DNA of 64,000 nucleotides from Flavobacterium undicola (GTDB lineage Bacteria > Bacteroidota > Bacteroidia > Flavobacteriales > Flavobacteriaceae). Position 1 is the first letter of the stretch. Every line of letters starts with the position of its first letter. Where the stretch lies: contig NZ_JAAAPM020000008.1 in assembly GCF_009909155.2 (NCBI RefSeq), positions 78,091-142,090 of the forward strand. Reading direction: 5' to 3'. Of the stretch, positions 26,628 to 34,370 are shown in pieces. Under the pieces are notes generated by a model. The model saw nothing but the letters and a program-made list of their open reading frames with translations, had not been told where the DNA came from and searched no databases. The position numbers and the translations under genes are program-made.

Positions 26628-27140
26628 ATGGAAGAGATCATTAACAAAGTGGCTAATAGTGCCTTGGAAGTATTCGATTTAGAAGATTACTATCCAAAGG
26701 GCATTCGTACGCAAATTGATATTTCGCAATGGTTACTGGAAGGGTTTTTATTAAAAGAAAAAGATTTCAGAGAAGATTTAAAAAATCATGATTGGTCGCA
26801 ATACCAAGACCACTATGTTGCCATTTATTGCAGTACTGACGCTATAGTTCCGGCCTGGGCTTCCATCTTAGTTGCAATACAATTGGCTCCTTTTGCAAAA
26901 AAAATCATCAATGGAAACAGCGAAGATTTGGACGCTGCCTTGTATGAAGAATTGCTTCCTAAACTGGATTATACCGCTTATGACAACAAATCGGTGATTA
27001 TTAAAGGTTGTTCTAAAAAACCGGTGCCCATGCGTGCTTATGTTTTGGCAGCACATCATTTACAACCTTTTGCCAGAAGTATTATGTATGGAGAAGCCTG
27101 CTCGGCAGTTCCACTATACAAAGCGCCTAAAAAAGCCTAA
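26628..27140 (+). CDS. DUF2480 family protein
   Basis: The 170-residue cytoplasmic protein matches DUF2480, a Bacteroidetes family usually found with the suf genes. Recognisable segments are TQIDISQWLLEGFLLKEKDF, the VAIYCSTDAIVPAWA strand and the C-terminal AYVLAAHHLQPFARSIMYGE. Cysteines at CSTDAIVP, IKGCSKKP and EACSAVP could bind metal or thiols, but nothing is established. Its constant place in suf loci suggests a role linked to Fe-S assembly; that is inference from context. A terminator follows after 20 bp. Confidence 0.88.
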   Translation: MEEIINKVANSALEVFDLEDYYPKGIRTQIDISQWLLEGFLLKEKDFREDLKNHDWSQYQDHYVAIYCSTDAIVPAWASILVAIQLAPFAKKIINGNSEDLDAALYEELLPKLDYTAYDNKSVIIKGCSKKPVPMRAYVLAAHHLQPFARSIMYGEACSAVPLYKAPKKA

Positions 27141-27160
27141 ATACTATATTTATTGAATCA

Positions 27161-27183
27161 AATGCTACTTTACAAGTAGCATT
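27161..27183 (+). terminator. Intrinsic terminator after the DUF2480 gene
   Basis: AATGCTACTT (27161-27170) and AAGTAGCATT (27174-27183) form a perfect 10-bp stem with a 3-nt loop, followed by a T run. It marks the end of the sufS-sufE-sufT-DUF2480 transcript. Confidence 0.85.
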
Positions 27184-27218
27184 TTTTTTATATTTACTAT
27201 TCAAAAACTACTTTAAAT

Positions 27219-28070
27219 ATGAAAAAGCTACTTCTAATATTCGTATTTACATTTTCTATTTTTTCGTTAAAAGCCCAAGAAGACCTAAAAGACACTACAA
27301 AAGTCTGGACAAAAAAAGGCAATATGTCTCTATTATTAAGTCAATCGGCTTATAACAAAGAATGGCTTGGTGGCGGTACCTCAAACGTTGCCGGGAATTT
27401 TGGTTTAAACTACGACTTCAATTATAAAAAAGGAGATGTGGTTTGGGACAACAAATTCATTCTAGCCTACGGATTAAGTAAAATAAAAGGCAACGAAAGA
27501 ACAGCTAAAACTGATGACCGCCTCGAATTGAACTCACTTTGGGGTAAACAATCTGGGACTAAAAACTGGTACTATTCGATGTATTTTAACTTCAAATCGC
27601 AAATGGATACTGGTCTTGACAAAAACAATGTAAAAATATCTCATTTTTTCTCTCCTGCTTATTTCCAATTTGGCCCTGGTTTCTTATGGAAAAAAGACAA
27701 TAATGCAAGTGTTAACTTTGCTCCTGCGGCAGCAAAATTAATTTTGGTTCACAAACATTTTACCGAATTAGTACCTTCTTTTGGAGTTTTACAAGGAGAC
27801 AATTCTCGTGTGGAATTTGGAGCCAGCATTTCGGCCTATTATAAATTCAATGCCATTACTAATGTTTCTATCGAAAATATCTTGAATTTATATTCAAACT
27901 ATTTAGATAACCCACAAAATGTTGACGTCAATTACCAAATGAACGTGGTTATGAAAATCAACAAATACCTATCGGCAAACATTGCTGTACAAACCATCTA
28001 CGATGACAATTCAATAAAAGCCGTTCAGGTAAAAGAAGTTTTTGGATTAGGCATTAACTACGGTTTTTAG
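27219..28070 (+). CDS. DUF3078 domain protein, probable outer-membrane protein
   Basis: The 283-residue product has a signal peptide (KKLLLIFVFTFSIFSLKAQ, cleavage near 20) and the family's typical beginning: DTTKVWTKKGNMSLLLSQSA then NKEWLGGGTSNVAGN. The remainder is a run of alternating hydrophobic/aromatic strands ending in GLGINYGF, with a terminal Phe typical of outer-membrane barrels recognised by BAM. DUF3078 is a Bacteroidetes family of unknown function often next to suf/DUF2480 genes. Here it is separated from them by a terminator, so it may be independently expressed. Confidence 0.85.
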   Translation: MKKLLLIFVFTFSIFSLKAQEDLKDTTKVWTKKGNMSLLLSQSAYNKEWLGGGTSNVAGNFGLNYDFNYKKGDVVWDNKFILAYGLSKIKGNERTAKTDDRLELNSLWGKQSGTKNWYYSMYFNFKSQMDTGLDKNNVKISHFFSPAYFQFGPGFLWKKDNNASVNFAPAAAKLILVHKHFTELVPSFGVLQGDNSRVEFGASISAYYKFNAITNVSIENILNLYSNYLDNPQNVDVNYQMNVVMKINKYLSANIAVQTIYDDNSIKAVQVKEVFGLGINYGF

Positions 28071-28088
28071 TTTCCAATCTAATCACTT

Positions 28089-28126
28089 AAAAATCCCTTT
28101 TGAGAAATTTTTCAAAAGGGATTTTT
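28089..28126. terminator. Bidirectional terminator
   Basis: AAAAATCCCTTTTGA (28089-28103) and TCAAAAGGGATTTTT (28112-28126) are a perfect 15-bp inverted repeat between the convergent DUF3078 gene and the lipoprotein gene ending at 28134. Confidence 0.85.
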
Positions 28127-28133
28127 TATAGTA

Positions 28134-28841
28134 TCAAATTACATTCTTTTTCTGTCCAAATACAAAACGAATACCAAAACCAACATTCAACGGATAAGTC
28201 CTTGCATTGGAATAAGGCGAAAGCGGATTATCCGTAAAATGAATAGGAAATCCTAGAAGAAAATCAAAACGAAAAGCCCTAGAACCTAAGCCCAACAGAA
28301 ATCCAGGTTCTACTACAAAATATTCGGAATGAATACGATCTTTAGTTGTGTTTAAATGGTTTCCCTCATAAAACAAATAACTGTTTTTTAAGCAAAATAT
28401 AGCATCTCCCTTGATTCCTCCAATAATTTCACCTCCACTGATACCTGCATTGAGCTGTACAAAAGGGCGGCGAAAGTTTCCTTCATATCGCTTAGCTACA
28501 TGTGTAGTATCTGTATAAGCAAAGTTAGAGCCAAAGCCAATTCCTCCTGATACATATACGTTTTTTGCAAAATATCCTGCGGCAACTTCCCCTTCATGAG
28601 AACGATAATTATTCATCCCTCCAGCATTATACATTCCCATAACACCAAAATGTTCTGTAAGAGACACAGCCCCTTTGGAAGTGAAACCCGAAGAACTTAC
28701 TTCAGCTGACACATGCACTTCACCTTTATTATTGAACAATACAGGATTCACTGTGGGTGCAAAATACTTATAATTAGACGATTTACAAGATGATAAAACA
28801 ATAAGACTAAAAAGCAAAATAGATTGGGACAATTTTCTCAT
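28134..28841 (-). CDS. Putative outer-membrane-associated lipoprotein
   Basis: The 235-residue product has a clear lipoprotein signal (lipobox VLSSC, Cys at about residue 19). The mature part is a series of Gly/aromatic-rich amphipathic strands ending in VGFGIRFVFGQ, which looks like a small beta-barrel or a beta-rich surface protein. I recognise no family. It is the only gene of its transcript: convergent with the DUF3078 gene and 250 bp downstream of hflX on the same strand, with a terminator and a structured element in between. Confidence 0.7.
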   Translation of the reverse strand: MRKLSQSILLFSLIVLSSCKSSNYKYFAPTVNPVLFNNKGEVHVSAEVSSSGFTSKGAVSLTEHFGVMGMYNAGGMNNYRSHEGEVAAGYFAKNVYVSGGIGFGSNFAYTDTTHVAKRYEGNFRRPFVQLNAGISGGEIIGGIKGDAIFCLKNSYLFYEGNHLNTTKDRIHSEYFVVEPGFLLGLGSRAFRFDFLLGFPIHFTDNPLSPYSNARTYPLNVGFGIRFVFGQKKNVI

Positions 28842-28929
28842 AGTAGGTTTTTGAGTACGCCAAATATACGGCTGTTAATTAAATTTCAATAGCAATACTC
28901 AAGAAATCAATTGCAACATTAAAACGACT

Positions 28930-29030
28930 GCATGAGGGATGGTAGCGGTATCCTTTTGTGGAGTGCTAACGAAACAAAAGATAAAGCGAACAGCCCGACC
29001 CAGCTGGAACGCAGTGGAAGCTGGGGCATG
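28930..29030. ncRNA. Structured intergenic element, possible noncoding RNA or repeat
   Basis: Two hairpins stand out in an otherwise AT-rich gap: ATCCTTTTGT (28950-28959) against ACAAAAGAT (28974-28982), and a perfect 7-bp stem CCCAGCT/AGCTGGG (29000-29006 and 29018-29024). GC-rich single-stranded stretches lie between them. The segment is much richer in G+C than its surroundings and has no ORF. It resembles short conserved intergenic elements I associate with Flavobacterium genomes; an RNA function and its strand are not established. Confidence 0.45.
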
Positions 29031-29039
29031 CCAAAAAAA

Positions 29040-29068
29040 AATCCCTCCTGAAAAATTCAAAAGGGATT
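29040..29068 (-). terminator. Intrinsic terminator of hflX
   Basis: AATCCCT (29040-29046) and AGGGATT (29062-29068) form the stem. Read on the minus strand, the stem is followed by a T run (A run at 29032-29041 on plus). It lies 23 bp after the hflX stop. Confidence 0.75.
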
Positions 29069-29090
29069 AAGTAGTTTTATTTTGAGAAAA

Positions 29091-30323
29091 TTATTCTTTT
29101 TCTTCTTTTTCAATCGCATCCTTGTAATCAGGATACAGAAACTTATTGTATGGGAAACGGGTAATATGAATTTGCCTTACAGCTTCATAGACTCTTTCTC
29201 TAAATTCCTCAAAATTTTGTTTATTGGTTGCCGAAATAAACAAGGCATTCTCCTCACCTACACGACTCATCCAAGTAGATTTCCACTCTTCAAGTGTATA
29301 ATGTTTGGTAGTTTTTTCGGTCATTAAATCGTCTTCGTCAATGGTCAAATATTGGTAAGCATCAATTTTATTAAAGACCATAATTACGGGTTTGTCCCCT
29401 GCTTTAATGTCTAATAAAATTTGGTTTACCGAAGCAATGTGATCTTCAAAATCAGGATGCGAAATATCAACCACATGCAACAACAAATCGGCTTCGCGAA
29501 CCTCATCCAAAGTACTCTTGAATGAATCCACCAATTGTGTTGGTAGTTTTCGAATGAAACCTACGGTATCCGAAAGCAAGAAAGGCAAGTTCTTAATCAC
29601 CACTTTTCGAACGGTAGTATCCAGTGTAGCAAACAATTTGTTTTCAACAAAAACATCACTTTTCCCAATGGCGTTCATCAAAGTTGATTTTCCCACATTG
29701 GTATAACCTACTAAAGCCACACGAACCATCGCACCTCGATTGCTGCGTTGGGTTCCCATTTGCTTATCGATAAGCTTGATTTTTTCTTTCAACAACGAAA
29801 TTCTGTCCCGCACAATACGTCTATCGGTCTCAATCTCAGTTTCTCCGGGACCACGCATCCCAATACCCCCTTTTTGACGTTCTAAGTGTGTCCACAATCC
29901 TGAAAGTCTCGGCAATAAATAGATACATTGAGCCAATTCTACCTGAGTTCTTGCATAAGAAGTTTCGGCACGTTGTGCAAAAATATCCAAGATAAGATTG
30001 GTTCTATCCAGGATTTTACAATCGATAATTTTGGAGATATTTTTTTGTTGCGAAGGCGTTAATTCGTCATCAAATATGATGGTCGAAATTCCGTTTTCTT
30101 TCACATAAAGGTTTATCTCATCTATTTTTCCTGTTCCCAAAAAAGTTTTAGGATTGGGTTTATCTACTTTTTGAAAAAAACGTTTTACCACCTGACCACC
30201 TGCAGTAAAGGTCAAAAACTCTAATTCGTCAAGATACTCATTGAGTTTTTCTTCACTCTGATTTTGAGTAACAACACCAACAATGACCGTTTTTTCAAAA
30301 TTTATTACTTCTTTTTCTAACAT
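29091..30323 (-). CDS. hflX: Ribosome-associated GTPase HflX
   Basis: HflX binds the 50S subunit and splits stalled ribosomes, notably in stress. The 410-residue product has the N-terminal HflX domain (about 10-195, with KTFLGTGKIDE and the glycine-rich RGPGETEIETDRR linker) and a G domain: G1 VGYTNVGKST, G3 DTVGFIRKLP and G4 FNKID. Length and order fit the family. It is monocistronic with its own terminator, divergent from the SusR-like gene. Confidence 0.95.
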   Translation of the reverse strand: MLEKEVINFEKTVIVGVVTQNQSEEKLNEYLDELEFLTFTAGGQVVKRFFQKVDKPNPKTFLGTGKIDEINLYVKENGISTIIFDDELTPSQQKNISKIIDCKILDRTNLILDIFAQRAETSYARTQVELAQCIYLLPRLSGLWTHLERQKGGIGMRGPGETEIETDRRIVRDRISLLKEKIKLIDKQMGTQRSNRGAMVRVALVGYTNVGKSTLMNAIGKSDVFVENKLFATLDTTVRKVVIKNLPFLLSDTVGFIRKLPTQLVDSFKSTLDEVREADLLLHVVDISHPDFEDHIASVNQILLDIKAGDKPVIMVFNKIDAYQYLTIDEDDLMTEKTTKHYTLEEWKSTWMSRVGEENALFISATNKQNFEEFRERVYEAVRQIHITRFPYNKFLYPDYKDAIEKEEKE

Positions 30324-30467
30324 ATCATATAATAAGCTGCAAATTTAATCATTTGCACGCTACTAATATCGATATCAGTTTATAAAATGAAAAACAGGAA
30401 TAAGATTCGTGTTCTAAAAGTTCAAATGGATTTTTAATTATTTTTACAGGAACTAAATCCAAATAGA

Positions 30468-32111
30468 ATGAATCGATTTTTGACATTTATCGTCTTACTG
30501 TTTCCGCTACTTCTTTTTGCCCAAAACACTATTGATTCCCTGTTGAATGATCTGGACAAAACTATTGACAATTACCAACTATATTCTAAAAAGAAAGAAA
30601 GCAAAATCAATACATTCAAGGGACTGCTGAAATATACTTCGACAGATCTCCAAAAATATGAAATTTGCGGAAAGTTATATGAAGAGTACAAATTGTATCA
30701 ATCGGATTCAGCATTAAATTATGCTAAAAGAAATTTACAAATTGCAGGCACACTAAAGGATATCTCAAAAATTAAATCTGCAAAATTAAATCTGGCTTCC
30801 ATCATGGGAACTTTAGGAATGTATAAGGAAGCTACGGATATCCTCCATAATATTGACATTGCATCTTCCCCCGAGCTTAAAGGTTTTTATTTTGGAGTAA
30901 ACAGTACCATCTATGATTTAATGTCTGATTATACTGCTTCGCTTCAAGAAAAAAAGAACTATATTTTACTTTGTAAACAATATCGGGATTCTTGCTTATT
31001 GTCTTTTCCTGCTTCATCCAAATCAAATCTCATTTTCCAATCCAGTAAACTTGTCGAAAGCGGAAAATATGATGAAACACTTAATTTATTGCTTGATTAT
31101 TTCCCTGAAATTGCCCCTGAAAATCCAGACCGGGCGATTATAGCTTATATTATTTCACTATCCTATCACGGAAAAAAAGACCGAAAAGAGGAAAAAAAAT
31201 GGCTGACTATTTCGGCTATATCCGACTTACAGTTAGCCAAAAAAGAATATATCTCTCTTCGTTCTCTAGCTTTTCTAATGTATGAAGAAGGAGATATAGA
31301 CCGTGCCTATAAATACATGAAACGATCTCTGGAAGACGCTATTTTCTGTAATGCCCGTCTGAGAACCTACGAAATTTCTAAGATGATTCCTATCATTAAC
31401 GAAGCGTATGAAAAACAAAACGAGACCAATCGATTCCAACTGATCCTGTTTTTGGTAAGTACCAGTATCTTATCGCTGTTTCTGTTGTCAGTTTTATTGT
31501 TGCTTTTCAAACAGATGAAAAAATTATCTAAAGCGAAACAGGAAATCAGCCAGGCCAATGGCCAGCTTTCTGAACTCAACAAAGAATTGCAGCTCATTAA
31601 TGAGAAGTTGAATGCCGCCAACAACACCCTTACGGAAGCCAATCTGGTAAAAGAAATTTATATAGGCCGTTATATGGATCAGTGCTCTGACTATATAGGA
31701 AAATTAGAAGGCTACCGCCGGAAACTGAATCTTATGGCGACAACCGGGAAGATAAATGATCTGGTGAGTGCCGTAAAATCAAAAGAATTTATCGAGAATG
31801 AACTCAAGGAGTTTTACACTAATTTTGACAAAACGTTTTTATCCCTTTTTCCTGGCTTTATCAAAGAGTTTTCTGCTTTACTCGTAGATGATGAAGTAAC
31901 CCAATTGAAGGAAGGGGAATTGCTTAATACCGAATTAAGAATCTTCGCATTGATCCGGTTAGGCATCAAAGACAGTGCTAAAATAGCTGTTTTTCTACGT
32001 TATTCTGTATCGACAATCTATAACTATCGCTCCCAACTCAAAAATAAGGCTGTTGGATCCCGGGAAGAGTTTGAGGCCAGAGTAATGCAAATTGGAACCA
32101 ATTTAAAATAA
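30468..32111 (+). CDS. SusR-like transmembrane transcriptional regulator (DUF6377 family)
   Basis: The 547-residue protein has a signal peptide (FIVLLFPLLLFAQ, about 1-19), a periplasmic helical TPR-like region (about 20-320), one transmembrane segment (about 322-347), a coiled coil (about 350-395) and a C-terminal cytoplasmic helix-turn-helix (about 480-530, ELRIFALIRLGIKDSAKIA then SVSTIYNYRSQLKNKA). This build matches DUF6377 proteins such as the SusR regulator of the Bacteroides starch utilisation system, which senses maltooligosaccharides and activates its own sus genes. It stands directly upstream of a GH13 glucosidase and susCDE-like genes on the same strand and ends at a strong terminator, so it is a separately transcribed local regulator. 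Ligand assignment to maltodextrin is inferred from the neighbours. Confidence 0.88.
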   Translation: MNRFLTFIVLLFPLLLFAQNTIDSLLNDLDKTIDNYQLYSKKKESKINTFKGLLKYTSTDLQKYEICGKLYEEYKLYQSDSALNYAKRNLQIAGTLKDISKIKSAKLNLASIMGTLGMYKEATDILHNIDIASSPELKGFYFGVNSTIYDLMSDYTASLQEKKNYILLCKQYRDSCLLSFPASSKSNLIFQSSKLVESGKYDETLNLLLDYFPEIAPENPDRAIIAYIISLSYHGKKDRKEEKKWLTISAISDLQLAKKEYISLRSLAFLMYEEGDIDRAYKYMKRSLEDAIFCNARLRTYEISKMIPIINEAYEKQNETNRFQLILFLVSTSILSLFLLSVLLLLFKQMKKLSKAKQEISQANGQLSELNKELQLINEKLNAANNTLTEANLVKEIYIGRYMDQCSDYIGKLEGYRRKLNLMATTGKINDLVSAVKSKEFIENELKEFYTNFDKTFLSLFPGFIKEFSALLVDDEVTQLKEGELLNTELRIFALIRLGIKDSAKIAVFLRYSVSTIYNYRSQLKNKAVGSREEFEARVMQIGTNLK

Positions 32112-32130
32112 TAAAAATTACTTATAAATA

Positions 32131-32163
32131 AGGTCTTCAGGATAAAAATAAGCCTGAAGACCT
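32131..32163 (+). terminator. Intrinsic terminator after the SusR-like gene
   Basis: AGGTCTTCAGG (32131-32141) and CCTGAAGACCT (32153-32163) form a perfect 11-bp stem followed by T7. It isolates the regulator from the structural genes downstream. Confidence 0.9.
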
Positions 32164-32400
32164 TTTTTTGCGTTCTGAAACCACCACTTTTTTTTACCAA
32201 CTATTTTTTTGTAACACATTGATTTACTTATGATTGTAGTTTAAATAACAGGGTTTTAATCTACTTTTTTATAATGAGAAAAATCTGGAGCATGTAAAGC
32301 CCCTAATTTTACTTGTTCGAAATTGAAAAACATCACTAACCTGTTTTTTGTTTTTTTATGAATCGATTTCATTTAAAAACGAGAACTAAAAACCAACCAA

Positions 32401-34170
32401 ATGAAATTACATTTTCCAAAGTGCATTGCCCTCGCTTCTCTTTGCCTGGGATTACTGTTGACAAACTCAACCACAGCACAAGAAAACAAATCAACCATAG
32501 ACCGTAAATGGTGGAAAGAAGCCGTAGTGTATCAAATCTATCCACGTAGTTTTAAAGACACCGATGGTGATGGCGTAGGAGATTTAAAGGGAATCATTCA
32601 GAAATTAGATTATATCAAAAGTTTAGGGGTTGATGTCGTTTGGCTCAATCCTATTTATGGCTCTCCCAATGCTGACAATGGATATGATATTTCAGATTAT
32701 AAAGCCATAATGAAGGAGTTTGGAACCATGGAAGATTTTGATGCATTATTAAAAGGAATGCACGAAAGAGGGCTGAAACTGGTCATGGATTTGGTAGTCA
32801 ATCACAGTAGTGATGAACACCAATGGTTTCAGGAAAGTAGAAAATCAAGGGATAATCCGTATAGAGATTATTACCATTGGTGGCCTGCCGAAAAGGGAAA
32901 ACCGGCTTTTCGTCCAGGGTCTTTTGAAGCCGATGGAAGCGGTTGGCGTTATGATAAACAAACCGATTCTTATTACCTGCATTATTTCAACTTCAAACAA
33001 CCGGACTTGAACTGGGAAAACCCAAAATTGCGTCAGGAAATTTACAGTATGATGAATTGGTGGTTCCAAAAAGGAATCGACGGATTTAGAATGGACGTAA
33101 TTCCGTTTATTTCAAAAGACACTACTTTCCCGGTGATTACACAGGAAGAACTGAATAAAAACTACCATGGCAGTTGGGGTGTTTATATGGCCAGCGGGCC
33201 ACATTTACATGATTACCTTCAAGAAATGAATCGCGAAGTATTGAGCAAATACGATTGTATGTCATTGGCCGAAGGAGCCGGAATGCTGACTTCTACCGCT
33301 TTAAACTTTGTAGATGAAGACCGTAAAGAACTCAATATGGGGTATCATTTTGAAGGGACTGATTTGGGTTATGTCCCAGGTTATTTCAAAAAAATGGGTC
33401 CTTATTCATTAGTTAAGTTCAAAAAAATCTATTCTGATTGGGATAAAGTCTATGAAAAGAAAGGCTGGGGAACCATCTATTTAGGAAATCACGACCAGCC
33501 CCGAATGACTTCCCGTTGGGGAAATGACGTGCCGGAATTCAGAGCCGTTTCTTCAAAATTACTGACCACTTTTCTGCTTTCTATGAGAGGAACACCCTAT
33601 TATTATAATGGTGACGAGATAGGAATGGTAAATGCTAAATTTAACCGAATCGAAGACTACCGTGACATTGAAACGCTGGCAGAATATGAAAAAGTAAAAA
33701 TCGCCGGCGGAAACTTAAAAGAATTTATTGAAAATCAAAAAACAGGAGGAGCCAGAGATAACGGAAGAACTCCTTTTCAATGGAACAGCTCAAAAAATGG
33801 CGGATTTACAACAGGGACTCCCTGGCTAAAAGTAAATGACAACCACGTTAACCTCAATGCCGAAGCGCAGGAAAAAGACCCTAATTCGGTTTTGAATTAT
33901 TTTAGAAAAATGACAAAATTGCGTAAAACAAATCCCATTCTGATTTATGGAAAATACAGCTTACTGGACAAAGACAATCCAAATATTTATGCGTATACCC
34001 GAGAATTAGATGGTAAAAAAGTATTGGTCTTACTAAATTTTTCTGCCAAAAACGCCAAAGCCAATACCGGTTTCAATATCAAAAAGGCAAAAGTCTTAAT
34101 TGACAATTATGGAAGTGTTGCCAAAGATGGGTTTTTAAGACCCTATGAAGCTGTTATATACCAATTGTAA
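32401..34170 (+). CDS. GH13 alpha-glucosidase / oligo-1,6-glucosidase-like
   Basis: This exported GH13 hydrolase of 589 residues has a signal peptide (cleavage near TTAQ|ENK, about 26). The barrel begins with WWKEAVVYQIYPRSF and shows the conserved regions DLVVNHSS (I), GFRMDVIPF with nucleophile Asp232 (II), SLAEGAGM with acid/base Glu291 (III) and GNHDQPR with transition-state Asp365 (IV). The QIYPRSFKDTDGDGVGD segment carries the Ca-binding DxDxDG motif of oligo-1,6-glucosidase relatives. It would release glucose from maltooligosaccharides, or isomaltose-type ends, in the periplasm. Part of its 3' end is duplicated at 40304-40481. The regulator gene upstream and susC downstream fix it in an alpha-glucan utilisation locus. 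Confidence 0.93.
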   Translation: MKLHFPKCIALASLCLGLLLTNSTTAQENKSTIDRKWWKEAVVYQIYPRSFKDTDGDGVGDLKGIIQKLDYIKSLGVDVVWLNPIYGSPNADNGYDISDYKAIMKEFGTMEDFDALLKGMHERGLKLVMDLVVNHSSDEHQWFQESRKSRDNPYRDYYHWWPAEKGKPAFRPGSFEADGSGWRYDKQTDSYYLHYFNFKQPDLNWENPKLRQEIYSMMNWWFQKGIDGFRMDVIPFISKDTTFPVITQEELNKNYHGSWGVYMASGPHLHDYLQEMNREVLSKYDCMSLAEGAGMLTSTALNFVDEDRKELNMGYHFEGTDLGYVPGYFKKMGPYSLVKFKKIYSDWDKVYEKKGWGTIYLGNHDQPRMTSRWGNDVPEFRAVSSKLLTTFLLSMRGTPYYYNGDEIGMVNAKFNRIEDYRDIETLAEYEKVKIAGGNLKEFIENQKTGGARDNGRTPFQWNSSKNGGFTTGTPWLKVNDNHVNLNAEAQEKDPNSVLNYFRKMTKLRKTNPILIYGKYSLLDKDNPNIYAYTRELDGKKVLVLLNFSAKNAKANTGFNIKKAKVLIDNYGSVAKDGFLRPYEAVIYQL

Positions 34171-34181
34171 ATTCCACTGAA

Positions 34182-34199
34182 AAGAAGAAGAAGAAGAAG
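34182..34199 (+). repeat. AAG trinucleotide microsatellite (6 units)
   Basis: Six perfect AAG units lie 12 bp after the GH13 stop codon, in the 200-bp leader before susC. Slippage here could alter leader length but would not shift a reading frame. Confidence 0.8.
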
Positions 34200-34370
34200 T
34201 AACTTAATTATCTAAGAAAAAGAAATAATAACACTACACCTGAGATTTGGTTTAGTATTATTTACATAATTGGTGTTTTCTTCCATAACAATCTGTTTTG
34301 TGTGTCCGTAATTTCAGAACGGGACATATTTTAATATTGCTTTGAATTACTAACCAAAATTTTTATAAAA

